A stretch of 64,000 bases of DNA from Streptomyces sp. CNH099 (GTDB lineage: Bacteria > Actinomycetota > Actinomycetes > Streptomycetales > Streptomycetaceae): the NCBI GenBank assembly GCA_000514715.1, contig AZWL01000001.1:806186-870185 (forward strand), written 5' to 3'. Below, piece after piece: positions 1 to 8,301 of the stretch (its first letter is position 1; each line of letters opens with the position of its first letter). Both the position numbers and the translations under genes were made by a program. Below the pieces are notes generated by a model, which made no database searches, was not told the origin of the DNA, and saw only the letters and a program-made list of their open reading frames with translations.

Positions 1-576
1 GCCCGCGCGGGCCAGCTCCATGGACCAGGTGCGGGCCATGGCGGCGATGCCGGCCTTGGCGGCGGCGTAGTTGGTCTGCCCGAAGTTGCCGCGCTGCCCC
101 GCGGGCGAGCCGACGAGCACCAGGGTGCCGCCCCCGCCCTGCTCGCGCATGCGCACGGCGGCGGCGCGGGCGCAGGTGAAGGTGCCCCTGAGGTGGGTGG
201 TCACGACGGCGTCGAAGTCCTCGTCGGTCATCTTCCACAGCACCCTGTCGCGCAGGATGCCGGCGTTGGTGACCATGACGTCGAGCCGCCCGAACTCCGC
301 CACGGCGCGGTCGACGAGGCGCTCGGCGGCCTCCGCGGTGCCGACGGCGGCGGCCTCGGCGACGGCGCTGCCGCCGGACTCCCGCAGGGACTTCGCGGCC
401 CGCTCGGCGACGCCGGCGTCGAGGTCGTTGACGACGACGGACGCCCCGGCCGCGGTGAGCGCGGCGGCGTAGGCGAGACCGAGTCCGCGGCCGCTGCCGG
501 TCACGACGGCGGCCTTGCCGGTGAGTTGAGGGCCGCCGGGCGGGGCCGGCGGGGCGGTGGCGGAGGGATCGGGCAC
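1..576 (-). CDS. SDR-family NAD(P)-dependent oxidoreductase, C-terminus cut by window edge
   Basis: Short-chain dehydrogenase/reductase. Near the N-terminus the cofactor-binding glycine motif T-G-S-G-R-G-L-G is present, followed by a beta-strand ending V-V-N-D typical of the Rossmann fold. Close to the window edge the catalytic N-Y-A-A-A-K motif is visible, so about 190 residues are present and the last part is missing. I chose the GTG at 574-576 because a purine-rich ribosome site (AGAAGGGA) lies just upstream. It is transcribed away from the MarR gene and shares its operator region, so that regulator probably controls it. Substrate unknown; the neighbouring Rieske oxygenase and CoA ligase suggest acyl or aromatic catabolism. 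Confidence 0.85.
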   Translation of the reverse strand, partial: MPDPSATAPPAPPGGPQLTGKAAVVTGSGRGLGLAYAAALTAAGASVVVNDLDAGVAERAAKSLRESGGSAVAEAAAVGTAEAAERLVDRAVAEFGRLDVMVTNAGILRDRVLWKMTDEDFDAVVTTHLRGTFTCARAAAVRMREQGGGGTLVLVGSPAGQRGNFGQTNYAAAKAGIAAMARTWSMELARAG

Positions 577-670
577 GTGGGTGTCCCTTCTCGGAGCGGA
601 CGGCGGCGGCGGGCGGCCGGGGAGCTGCGCGCCCGGCCCCGCGGCGGGCCGGCAGAAAGGAAGTTATGAC

Positions 671-698
671 CAATAATTGTTGTCGTCAATAGTTGTTG
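671..698. promoter_or_regulatory. Tandem near-palindromic operator for MarR regulator
   Basis: Two copies of a 12-base near-palindrome, CAATAATTGTTG (671-682) and CAATAGTTGTTG (687-698), sit in the short gap between the divergent SDR and MarR genes. They are strikingly AT-rich in an otherwise very GC-rich sequence. MarR proteins bind such sites as dimers between divergent genes, so this is probably the autoregulatory operator. The spacing of 16 bases between repeat starts would place two dimers roughly one and a half helical turns apart. Direct sequence observation; function inferred. Confidence 0.6.
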
Positions 699-707
699 AG
701 AACCAGC

Positions 708-1229
708 ATGTGGGGCATGCTGGTGCTGTCCCGTCCGACGCCCCGTGGGCACACGGGCCAGCACCCGGAGCACGACATCACCGACCACGACCCGCCCTGG
801 ATGCGCGACCTGCACGCCGACACCGGCTATCTGCTGTACCGGCTCGGGCTGCGCTCCGGCCGGCTGTTCAACGCGACCCTGGAGGAGTCCGGGCTGCGGC
901 TGCGGCACTACGCGCTGCTGCGCTATCTCGCCTCCGTGGACGGCGCCCCGCAGCGGGAGTTGAGCGAGCGCCTCGGCTACGACCCGAGCGCGATCGTGAG
1001 CCTCGTGGACGACCTGGAGCGGTTCGGCCTCGCCGTCCGCACGGCCTCCCCCGCCGACCGCCGCAGCCGCATCGTCGCCCTCACCGACCGGGGCCGGGAC
1101 ACGCTGCGCGACACCGGCAAGGGCGGTCGCCGGGTCACCGACGAGCTGCTCGCCCCGCTGCACCCCGACGAGCGGGCCACGCTGCACGCGCTGCTGCTGC
1201 GCATCGCGGAACCCGGGCCCTCCGAGTAG
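708..1229 (+). CDS. MarR-family transcriptional regulator
   Basis: Winged-helix regulator of about 170 residues. The DNA-binding core runs through the R-E-L-S-E-R-L-G helix-turn-helix and the recognition-helix stretch S-A-I-V-S-L-V-D-D-L-E, followed by the basic wing with D-R-R-S-R, the classic MarR signature. The start is uncertain: TTG at 693, ATG at 708, ATG at 717 and ATG at 801 are all in frame. The TTG lies inside the operator repeats, so 708 or 717 is more likely. The gene is divergent from the SDR dehydrogenase and is followed 18 bases later by an IclR gene. It probably senses a phenolic or carboxylic ligand of the adjoining pathway. Confidence 0.85.
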   Translation: MWGMLVLSRPTPRGHTGQHPEHDITDHDPPWMRDLHADTGYLLYRLGLRSGRLFNATLEESGLRLRHYALLRYLASVDGAPQRELSERLGYDPSAIVSLVDDLERFGLAVRTASPADRRSRIVALTDRGRDTLRDTGKGGRRVTDELLAPLHPDERATLHALLLRIAEPGPSE

Positions 1230-1247
1230 AGCTGACGGACGGCGCCG

Positions 1248-2078
1248 ATGCCGGACCCCGCAGGACAGCAGCCGCAGGGCCGCGGGCCCGGCGCGGCGCC
1301 GCCGCACTCCCGCTCCGCCGCGGACCGGCTGCTGGCCGTCCTCGGCGCGTTCGACCACGCCAACCCGGCGCTGTCGCTGACCGGGATCGCCCGGCGCGCC
1401 CGCCTCACCCTCGCCACCGCGCACCGCCTGGTGGGGGTCCTGACCGCGTGGGGCGCGCTCGAACGGGACGAGCGGGGCAGCTACCACATCGGGCTGCGGG
1501 TGTGGGAGCTCGCGGCGCTGGCCCCGCGCGGCCATGCGCTGCGCGAGGCGGCGCTGCCGTTCCTGGAGGACCTGTACGAGGCCACCCACGAGAACGTGCA
1601 TCTCGCGGTCCGCGACGGCCTGGACACGGTGTACATCGAGCGGATCTCCGGCCGCTCCGCGGTCGGCGTGCGCAGCCGCGTCGGCGCGCGGTGGCCGCTG
1701 CACGCCACGGGCGTCGGCCTGGTGCTCCTCGCCCACAGCTCCCCGGCCGTCCAGGACGAGGTGTGCGCACGGCCGCTGGTGGCCTTCACGCCGCACACGC
1801 TCTCCGATCCGGTGCGGCTGCGGCGCACCCTGGCCGACGTCCGGCGCACCGGATGCGCCGTGAGCGACCGCCAGATCACCGAGGACGCGCTGTCGGTGGC
1901 CGCGCCGGTGCGCGGCCCGCGCGGCGACGTGGTGGCGGCGGTGTCGCTCGTCGTCCACGCCGCGGGGGCGCAGCCGCCGATGCTGATCCCCGCCGTGCGG
2001 CTGGCGGCCCGCGGCATCTCGCGGGCGCTGGGCCGGCCGGGGGCGCCGCCTCTCGGGGAGGGTCCCGGTCCCGGCTGA
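1248..2078 (+). CDS. IclR-family transcriptional regulator
   Basis: About 276 residues with an N-terminal winged helix (residues about 25-85: leucine-rich A-D-R-L-L-A-V-L helix, L-T-G-I-A-R-R-A turn, then T-A-H-R-L-V) and a C-terminal effector-binding GAF-like domain (about 90-265) with the family pattern R-D-G-L-D-T-V-Y-I-E-R and a late A-A-P-V-R stretch. IclR proteins commonly regulate aromatic catabolism operons. The gene follows the MarR gene closely and precedes the Rieske oxygenase operon by about 310 bases, so it probably controls that operon. ATG start; no strong ribosome site seen. Confidence 0.88.
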   Translation: MPDPAGQQPQGRGPGAAPPHSRSAADRLLAVLGAFDHANPALSLTGIARRARLTLATAHRLVGVLTAWGALERDERGSYHIGLRVWELAALAPRGHALREAALPFLEDLYEATHENVHLAVRDGLDTVYIERISGRSAVGVRSRVGARWPLHATGVGLVLLAHSSPAVQDEVCARPLVAFTPHTLSDPVRLRRTLADVRRTGCAVSDRQITEDALSVAAPVRGPRGDVVAAVSLVVHAAGAQPPMLIPAVRLAARGISRALGRPGAPPLGEGPGPG

Positions 2079-2388
2079 CCGCGGCGCCGCGGGGGCCCGG
2101 TGCGCGCGCGGCGGGGGCGGGGCGGTGAGCGTGCGGGTCGGGCGGGGGCGCATGGCGCGTCGCTCCCTTTCTCCGGGCGGAGCAGGTGCGGGCTCCCGGG
2201 GGAGGCGCCGGGAGCCTGACGCGGAATGTAGGGCGAATTTCCAACCACAGTCAATAAATCGCACAACATCGACGGGAGGCTTTCCACCGGGCGGAAGTCC
2301 CGTTGCCCGCCGGCGCCGGCCGTCACGACGCTGGCCGCAGGACCCCCGGCGGAGCGGAGCGGCTCCGCCCCGCAGCGAGGAGAGCGCC
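2079..2388 (+). other. Intergenic region, probable promoter of the oxygenase operon
   Basis: No gene recognised. Most of it is GC-rich, but 2225-2275 is AT-richer and contains AATTTCCAA and CAATAAATCG. The first resembles half of the TGGAAATnATTTCCA pattern used by some IclR proteins. This is the likely promoter and operator area for the downstream Rieske oxygenase. An open frame runs through it into the oxygenase, but its translation there looks non-coding. Confidence 0.3.
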
Positions 2389-3447
2389 ATGACCGCATTC
2401 CCCAGGAACCAGTGGTACGTCGCCGCATACGGCAGCGAGGTGGGCCGGGAACTGCTCGGCCGGACGGTCCTCGGCGAGCCGATCGCCTTCTACCGGACCG
2501 CGGACGGCGCGGGCGAGGTCGTCGCCCTGGCCGACCGCTGCGTGCACCGCCGCTACCCGCTGTCGCAGGGCCGGCTGGACGGCGACACGCTGGTGTGCGG
2601 ATACCACGGCTTCACCTACGACAGGACCGGCGCCTGCGTCTTCGTCCCCGGGCAGAAGCGCGTTCCGCGCACCGCCCGCGTGGCGGCGTACCCCGTCGTG
2701 GAGCAGGACTCCCTCGTCTGGGTCTGGATCGGCGAGCCCGCACTCGCGGACCCGCGGGCCGTGCCGCGGGCGCCGCATCTGGCGGGCCCGGGGTGGACCT
2801 CGGTCAGCGGCATGGAGCCCGTCGACTGCGACTTCGGGCTGCTGGTCGACAACCTGCTGGACCTCTCCCACGAGACGTACCTGCACGGCGGCTACATCGG
2901 CACCCCCGAGGTCGCCGAGACGCCGATCACCACGGAGGTCGACGAGGGCGCCGGCATCGTACGCGTCAGCCGGCACATGGACGACGCCGCGTGCCCGTCG
3001 TTCTACGCCCGCTCCACCGGGATCGAGGGCCGTATCACCCGCTGGCAGGACATCGAATACCACGCCCCCTGCCTGTACCTGCTGCACAGCCGCGTCGCCC
3101 CCGTCGGCGTCCTGCCGAACCCGGACGGCACCGACCCGGACGCCTTCCACATCGAGATCACCTACGCCATCACCCCGTCCGCCCCCGGCAAGGTCTACGA
3201 CTTCTGGGCCGTCTCCCGGGACTTCGCCCGGGACGATCCGGAGGTCACCACCGTCCTGCGGGACCTCAACCACACCGTGGTGATGCAGGACGTCGACGCG
3301 CTCAACATCCTGCAGCGGGCCCTGGACGCCGAGCCGGCCGGCGGCCAGGAGCTGAGCATCAACATCGACACGGGCGGCCTCGCGGCCCGGCGCATCCTCG
3401 CGCGGCTGGCCGAGGAGGGCGCGGCGCCCGCGGAGCGCGTCTCGTGA
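2389..3447 (+). CDS. VanA-like aromatic ring-hydroxylating/O-demethylating oxygenase, Rieske alpha subunit
   Basis: A 352-residue Rieske non-heme iron oxygenase, the usual length for vanillate O-demethylase-type enzymes. The Rieske [2Fe-2S] ligands are visible as C51-x-H53 and C70-x-x-H73. The mononuclear iron motif D-L-S-H-E-T-Y-L-H gives His161 and His166. The ATG at 2389 follows GAGGAGAG. The gene overlaps the next small gene by a GTGA junction and is followed by its VanB-like reductase, so electrons should flow NADH, flavin, ferredoxin domain, Rieske centre. VanA relatives act on methoxylated or carboxylated aromatics; the true substrate cannot be read from sequence. Confidence 0.9.
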   Translation: MTAFPRNQWYVAAYGSEVGRELLGRTVLGEPIAFYRTADGAGEVVALADRCVHRRYPLSQGRLDGDTLVCGYHGFTYDRTGACVFVPGQKRVPRTARVAAYPVVEQDSLVWVWIGEPALADPRAVPRAPHLAGPGWTSVSGMEPVDCDFGLLVDNLLDLSHETYLHGGYIGTPEVAETPITTEVDEGAGIVRVSRHMDDAACPSFYARSTGIEGRITRWQDIEYHAPCLYLLHSRVAPVGVLPNPDGTDPDAFHIEITYAITPSAPGKVYDFWAVSRDFARDDPEVTTVLRDLNHTVVMQDVDALNILQRALDAEPAGGQELSINIDTGGLAARRILARLAEEGAAPAERVS

Positions 3448-3602
3448 GCGGCGGCCCCGGCACCGAGGTGTTCCGCGTCGACTGGCTGCCGGGCACGGAC
3501 CTCCTGCACGGCGTGTGCCACTGCGGCGCGGAGCACGTCGCGCAGGACCCCGTCGAGATGTGGCGGTGGATGCTCGCCCACCCCGTGGGGCACACGGCAT
3601 GA
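3444..3602 (+). CDS. Small Cys-rich protein between oxygenase and reductase
   Basis: A 52-residue gene whose GTG overlaps the oxygenase TGA (GTGA) and whose TGA overlaps the reductase ATG (ATGA). That is a strong sign that all three are translated together. The peptide contains C-H-C-G and the stretch V-E-M-W-R-W-M-L near the C-terminus. I do not recognise a named family. The Cys-His pair could bind metal or an Fe-S cluster, or the protein could bridge oxygenase and reductase. Not annotated with a function; the tight double overlap is the main evidence that it is real. Confidence 0.7.
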   Translation: MSGGPGTEVFRVDWLPGTDLLHGVCHCGAEHVAQDPVEMWRWMLAHPVGHTA

Positions 3603-4570
3603 CCGAGCCCGCCCTGGACCTCGTCGTCGCCGGCAGGCACCGGGCGGCCGACGGGGTCCTCGCGCTCACCCTCCGCCACCCCGCGGACGAGGAGCTGCCC
3701 GCCTGGCGGCCGGGGGCGCACGTGGACCTGCTGCTGCCCGCCGGACGCGTACGGCAGTACTCGCTGTGCTCGGACCCGGCGGACCGCCGCCGCTGGCGGA
3801 TCGCGGTGCTGCGCGAGCGGGGCGGGCGCGGAGGCTCCGCCTACGTGCACGACCACCTGCCGGTGGGCACGCCGGTGCGGGTACGCGGGCCCCGCAACGC
3901 GTTCGCGCTCCACCCGGCGCCGCGCTACCGGTTCGTGGCCGGCGGCATCGGGATCGCCCCGATCCTGCCGATGGTCGCCGCGGCGGACGCGGCCGGTGCG
4001 GACTGGTCGCTGCTCTACGGCGGCCGCACCCGCGCCGCCATGTCCTTCACCGGCGAACTGGCCGGCTACGGCGACCGCGTCGCCGTCGTCCCCCAGGACG
4101 AGTCGGGCCTGCCCGACCTCGCGCCGCACCTGGGCGAGCCGCGGCCGGACACCCTCGTCTACTGCTGCGGGCCGGCGCCGCTGCTGGACGCGGTGGCCGA
4201 CCTGTGCGGCTCCTGGCCGGCGGGAGCGCTCCACACGGAGCGCTTCCAGCCGCGCACGTCCCCGGACGCCTCTTTGGACACGTCCCGGGACACCGGCCCC
4301 GACCACGCCTTCGAGCTGGTGCTCGCGCGCTCCGGCCGCACCCTCGCCGTGCCCGCGGACGCCTCCGTGCTCGACACCGTGCGGGCGGCGGGCGTCGAGG
4401 TGCTCTTCTCCTGCACCGAGGGCACCTGCGGCACCTGCGAGACCGACGTCCTCGAAGGCACGCCGGACCACCGCGACTCGCTGCTCACCGAAGAGGAGCG
4501 GCAGGCGGGCGACACGATGATGATCTGCGTCTCGCGCTGCCGCGGGACCCGCCTGGTGCTCGATCTCTGA
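3599..4570 (+). CDS. VanB-like phthalate-dioxygenase-type reductase (FMN/NADH/[2Fe-2S])
   Basis: A 323-residue class IA reductase with flavin-binding R-Q-Y-S-L-C-S motif near residue 45-55, the NAD-binding G-G-I-G-I-A-P motif near 115, and a C-terminal plant-type [2Fe-2S] domain with ligands C272, C277, C280 and C310. That domain order matches VanB and phthalate dioxygenase reductase. It starts at an ATG overlapping the previous small gene. It should pass electrons from NAD(P)H to the Rieske oxygenase two genes upstream. It ends 31 bases before the end of the convergent CoA-ligase gene. Confidence 0.9.
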   Translation: MTEPALDLVVAGRHRAADGVLALTLRHPADEELPAWRPGAHVDLLLPAGRVRQYSLCSDPADRRRWRIAVLRERGGRGGSAYVHDHLPVGTPVRVRGPRNAFALHPAPRYRFVAGGIGIAPILPMVAAADAAGADWSLLYGGRTRAAMSFTGELAGYGDRVAVVPQDESGLPDLAPHLGEPRPDTLVYCCGPAPLLDAVADLCGSWPAGALHTERFQPRTSPDASLDTSRDTGPDHAFELVLARSGRTLAVPADASVLDTVRAAGVEVLFSCTEGTCGTCETDVLEGTPDHRDSLLTEEERQAGDTMMICVSRCRGTRLVLDL

Positions 4571-4601
4571 TCCGGAGGATCGACCGGAGCCGCCGTTCCG
4601 G

Positions 4602-6255
4602 CTACGTCGCGGCCGCGCCCGCGGCTCTGGCGCGGAGCGTGCGTTTGTCGACCTTGCCGAGGTGTGTTCGGGGCAGCTCCGGCAGCAGTTCGAGGCGGGA
4701 CGGCTGGTACCACTCCGTCATGCCCCGGGAGGTGAGATACGCGCGCAGCTCCGCGAGGGTGGGCGGGTCGTCCGCGTCTTCCGGCACCACCACGGCGCAG
4801 GGCAGTTCGGAGTGCTCCGGGTCGGGGTAGCCGACGAGCGCCGCGTCGCGGACCCGCGGGTGGTCGCGCAGCTCGTCCTCCACGTCCTGGACGGGGATCA
4901 GCTGGGAGTCGGATCCTTTGACGCGGTCCGCCGCGCGGCCGCGGAACCGCAGGCCGCCGCGGCCGTCGTCGTCGACCAGGTCTCCGGTGGCGTACCAGCC
5001 GTCGGTGCTCGCGCTGCTCCAGCGCAGCCGCCCGGTGTCGCGCTCGGCGGTGGCCAGGCAGGCGGCGGGGCTGCGGACGAAGAGGTGGGAGGTGCCGCCG
5101 CCCGCGGGCTCCAGGCGCAGTTCGACTCCCGGCATGGCGCGGCCCATGCTCAGCGCCGGCCAGTCGTCGGGGTCGTCGACTGCGGTGGCCGTGCCGCCGC
5201 CGAGTTCGGTCATCCCCCACTCGTTGACGAGGCGTTCGCACAGGGTGGCGCGGATACGGGGGACGAGCGTGCGGGGCAGCGGGGTGCCCACGCTGACCAC
5301 GGTGCGCAGCGTGCCGAGCGGCCGGGGGGCGCGGCGCTGTTCGGCGACGAGTTGCGCGAGGGCCCAGGGCACGGCGAGCAGCACCTGCGTGCCGTTGCGG
5401 GCGAGCATGTCGAGGTAGGCCGCCGGGGTCCCAGACGTCGGCGAAGTGCGCCGGGGCGCCGTGGACGAGCGGGGCGAGTGCCAGGTTGCACAGGCCGACC
5501 GAGTGGCTGATCCCGCCGGGTGTCGTCCGTGACGCCGCCGCGCCGTTCTCGCGGCGGGGTGCGGTTCTGACGGCGGCGTAGAGGGTGTTGGGGCTGTGCA
5601 GAACGGCGGTCGGAGCGCCCGCCGTGCCGGAGGTGAACACGATGACGGAGGGCTGGTCGGGGTGCAGGGGCGCGGGGTCCGGTGCCGGGCCGGCGGCCTC
5701 CAGCAGCCGCGCGGTGAAGGAGAGCGCGCCGGTGGCCGCCGCGGCCCCGAGGACGATGCGGTGCCGCAGCCGGGGCAGCCGCCCGGCCGCCGCTGCGGCC
5801 GCCACGGACTCCGCGGGCCTCGCGCCTTCCCACCCGTTCACCAGCACGCAGGCGCGGGCCCGGGTGCCGGCGAGGACGCGCTCCAGTTCCCGCGGGCCGG
5901 TGCTCTGCGGGACGAGCGCGGCGACGATACCGAGCCGGTCGCAGGCGAGGGCGAGCGCCGCGGTCTCCCACCGGCTGGGGAGCTGGACGGCCAGCACGTC
6001 CCCGCGGCCCAGGCCCAGCGAACTCAGCCCGGCGGCGACCCGCTCCACCCGGTCGCCGAGCTGGCGGTACGTCAGGGGGACGTCGCGTCCTTCGCGCACC
6101 CGGTGACCGACCAGCGCGACCTGATCGGGCGTCTCGCGGGCGGCGCGCAGCAGATCCCCGGTGAAGCTGCCGTCCCGCCAGTGCCCGGCCGCGCGGTGCG
6201 CCGCGGCGGCCGAGTCGGCGGGACGTACGCCGGACAGCAGAGCGTGCATGGGCAT
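4602..6255 (-). pseudogene. Acyl-CoA synthetase (AMP-binding), split by a one-base frameshift
   Basis: ANL-superfamily adenylate-forming ligase. The first part (6255 down to about 5430) encodes the N-domain with the P-loop F-T-S-G-T-A-G. The second part (about 5420 down to 4602) continues in another frame with N-E-W-G-M-T-E, the Y-A-T-G-D-L motif and the C-terminal catalytic lysine region (T-H-L-G-K-V-D-K). The shift lies in CCGGGGTCCC around 5421-5431; removing one base restores D-P-A-A-Y-L-D-M. The two halves together give a normal length of about 550 residues, so this is a single-base lesion or a sequencing error. The 6255 ATG follows AGGAGGAG. It resembles cyclohexanecarboxylate- or benzoate-type CoA ligases. 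It is followed upstream by the desaturase-like gene on the same strand. Confidence 0.85.
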
Positions 6256-6309
6256 GAACTCCTCCTGGGGACGCGGCCCGCGGCGGCAGGCGTACGGAAC
6301 GGGCGGCGC

Positions 6310-7266
6310 TCAGGCGGCCGCGCCGCCGGCGCGCTCGGCGCCGAGGTGGGGGGTGGCCGCGTTCAGGCGCGCGACGATGTCCTCGATCACGCACGGTTGG
6401 TCCGGCGTGGATCTGCGCCGGAAGAAGAAGCCGCTGCACCAGGGCGTCTCGCCCCACCGGTCGAGGCTCCGGGCGGCCAGGGCGGCGGCCTCGGGGAGCC
6501 GGCGCCAGGGGATCTGCGGGCACCAGTGGTGAATCGGGTGGTACATGTCGTCGAGGTGGTTGCCGAGCAGGTGCCGGGTGAGCCGGTGCGAGGTCCAGCC
6601 GCGGGTCTGCAGCAGCGGGTCCGTGTTCTCGATGACGCCGGCGTGATTGCCCAGGTCGGTCAGCCAGTTGACGACGGGCCTGACGAAGAGCGCGGGCAGC
6701 ACCCAGTACAGCAGGAAGTACGGCGCGGCACCGAGCGGCCAGCACACGGCCACGATGCCCGCCCACAGGCCCGTCCGTGCCGCGAACGCCCGCCACGGCT
6801 CGTCCGGGGCCTTGGTGGCCAGGGTGAGGACGCGCGCAACGGCCCGCAGGACGAAGGAGCGCCGCGTGGGCTTGGCCGCACGGATGTTGCCGGCCCGGTA
6901 GGACTGGAACATCGGGTCCTCGTCGGAGCCGAGCTTGGCGTGGTGGACCAGGTGGCTGTTGCGGTAGGGCAGGAAGCCCTCGCCGAGGAGCGCCGTCAGC
7001 ACGTACCCGACGAGGCGGTTCCCCCTCCGGCCGGCCAGCAGCTTGGAGTGGACGCACTCGTGGACCAGGTTCGCCAGGTGGCGCTGGCGTATGCCGATGT
7101 AGCCGGCGGCCAGCAGCGGGCCCCAGACGTGCCCGGCGAGGGTGCCGAGGGAGGCCGCCGCCGCGATGGCCGCGAGGTCCACCACGACGTCGCGCATCCC
7201 CACGGTGCGACGGCCGCAGAGGGCTTCCAGCTCGGTGACGAGGTCCCGGCCCAGGACCCGGCGCAT
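6310..7266 (-). CDS. Fatty-acid-desaturase-like membrane di-iron protein
   Basis: A protein of about 318 residues with the histidine boxes H-E-C-V-H, H-L-V-H-H and H-P-I-H-H and several hydrophobic segments, the hallmark of integral-membrane desaturases and hydroxylases. The ATG at 7266 has no clear ribosome site. An ATG at 7348 has an excellent one (AGGAGGAG) but is one base out of frame. A run of seven G (7329-7335) between them makes a one-base indel a plausible cause, and the corrected N-terminus would be about 28 residues longer. It sits upstream of the frameshifted CoA ligase and may desaturate or hydroxylate its acyl product or a lipid. Confidence 0.8.
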   Translation of the reverse strand: MRRVLGRDLVTELEALCGRRTVGMRDVVVDLAAIAAAASLGTLAGHVWGPLLAAGYIGIRQRHLANLVHECVHSKLLAGRRGNRLVGYVLTALLGEGFLPYRNSHLVHHAKLGSDEDPMFQSYRAGNIRAAKPTRRSFVLRAVARVLTLATKAPDEPWRAFAARTGLWAGIVAVCWPLGAAPYFLLYWVLPALFVRPVVNWLTDLGNHAGVIENTDPLLQTRGWTSHRLTRHLLGNHLDDMYHPIHHWCPQIPWRRLPEAAALAARSLDRWGETPWCSGFFFRRRSTPDQPCVIEDIVARLNAATPHLGAERAGGAAA

Positions 7267-7416
7267 CTGCCCCGAGGCTCCGGTTCCGTATCGCGTGCGG
7301 CGCCGCGGCGCGGGCCGGCGCGCGGTGCGGGGGGGTCCTCATGCTCATCCGGCTCCTCCTGACGCGGGGGCGCGGCATGGGAGTGGCGAGCGCCTCACCA
7401 CCACGTGACGCTAGAA

Positions 7417-7422
7417 ATCATA
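7417..7422 (-). promoter_or_regulatory. Candidate -10 element for desaturase/CoA-ligase operon
   Basis: Read on the minus strand, TATGAT lies in a short AT-rich island (7410-7430) about 70 bases upstream of the ATG at 7348. It resembles a vegetative -10 hexamer. No convincing -35 was found at the ideal spacing, so confidence is low. Confidence 0.25.
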
Positions 7423-7474
7423 AAAGGTCAGGATTCGGGATGAGTGCGGTGATTCGGCCGTTCGGGGTGGTGAC

Positions 7475-7973
7475 CTACCGCCGCGCTTCCGGAGAGCCGC
7501 GCGGCAGCCACCGGCGGGGCGTCCGGCGCGGGGGCCGTACCACCACGCGGCCGTGGATCTTCTGCCCGACCAGCTCCACCCGCAGCGTGACCGGCGCGCC
7601 GGGGGCGACGGGCGGCTGACGGTGCGTCATCTTGCTGTGGAGCAGTTGCAGCCCGTCAGTGTCGACCACGATGCCCGGCCCGGTCACCAGCGTCAGGGTC
7701 TTGCCCGTCATGGCGACCTCGATCCGCAGGGTGCCCTGCGTGATCACCGCCTCGCTGAAGTCGAGCGTCACCTCGCAGTACGTCACGGCGAGCTGCATCC
7801 TGCGCGGCACCACCCAGCGGCCCTCGCGCCAGCTCCGCAGCCGTCAGCAGGCCCTCCCCCGCTGCGATCCGCAGCACGTCCACCACCCGGTCCCGGTCGG
7901 CGTGCGAGGCGCGCAGCTCCGGCGGCGAGCCGGGGGCGGCGTGCTCCCCGGCGGGCGAGGTCTCTCCCGACAC
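7475..7973 (-). pseudogene. DUF1707-domain protein with internal deletion and frameshift
   Basis: The first part, from GTG at 7973, encodes a DUF1707 domain (R-A-S-H-A-D-R-D-R-V then L-L-T-A-A-E-L). Near 7815-7830 the frame jumps directly to the C-terminal half of the same family (G-R-W-V-V-P-R-R-M, then strands with V-T-L-D-F and a proline/arginine-rich tail). In intact homologues about 40-60 residues separate these blocks, so an internal segment has been lost and the frame changed. The remaining piece could not give a normal protein. A palindrome resembling a PadR-type operator lies upstream at 8040-8055. Confidence 0.7.
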
Positions 7974-8039
7974 GCTTCCGTCCTGATCCCGCCCAACGAT
8001 GCGCGCGGTGCGGCGGCGGCGCGAGCGTACGGCTAACGC

Positions 8040-8055
8040 TCTATCGCGACATAGA
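8040..8055. promoter_or_regulatory. Palindrome resembling a PadR-type operator
   Basis: TCTATCGCGACATAGA forms an imperfect palindrome (TCTAT and ATAGA arms) 67 bases upstream of the DUF1707 start. Actinobacterial PadR regulators often bind TATCGCGATA-like sites before DUF1707 genes. The match is approximate, and no PadR gene is in the window. Confidence 0.3.
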
Positions 8056-8255
8056 TCCGGCCGAGCCCGCCCGGGAGAGGCGTGGCCCCCCGCGTTGATG
8101 GTCTCGGTCGAAACTCGACCGGGACCGCGCGTGGGTGCCATGGTTGTGTCCGAGGGGCGAGTTGACCATTGCGCCCACGCCCTCGCACGGAGAACATCAC
8201 CGGCCTCGGGGCGATACGTCTCCGCACTGATTCCAGCGTCCTGCCAGACGGAGGC

Positions 8256-8301
8256 GGCGACAGTCCTCGGTCACCCGCACGGGCGCCCGAGGACTGTCGC
8301 C
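8256..8301. repeat. Perfect 15-base inverted repeat
   Basis: GGCGACAGTCCTCGG at 8256-8270 is repeated in inverse orientation at 8287-8301 with a 16-base loop. It could be a terminator for the membrane-protein gene ending at 8597, which reads toward it, though it lies about 300 bases downstream. It has no T-run. Confidence 0.5.

Noticed and set aside
2125..2388. Upstream extension of the Rieske oxygenase
   Set aside because: The extended N-terminus has no family similarity, crosses an AT-rich promoter-like tract, and a good ribosome site plus ATG exist at 2389.
501..2390. Long open frame on the minus strand covering the MarR and IclR genes
   Set aside because: Its translation is Arg/Pro/Ala-rich with no domain. 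It is the antisense frame of two clear regulators, an artefact of high GC.
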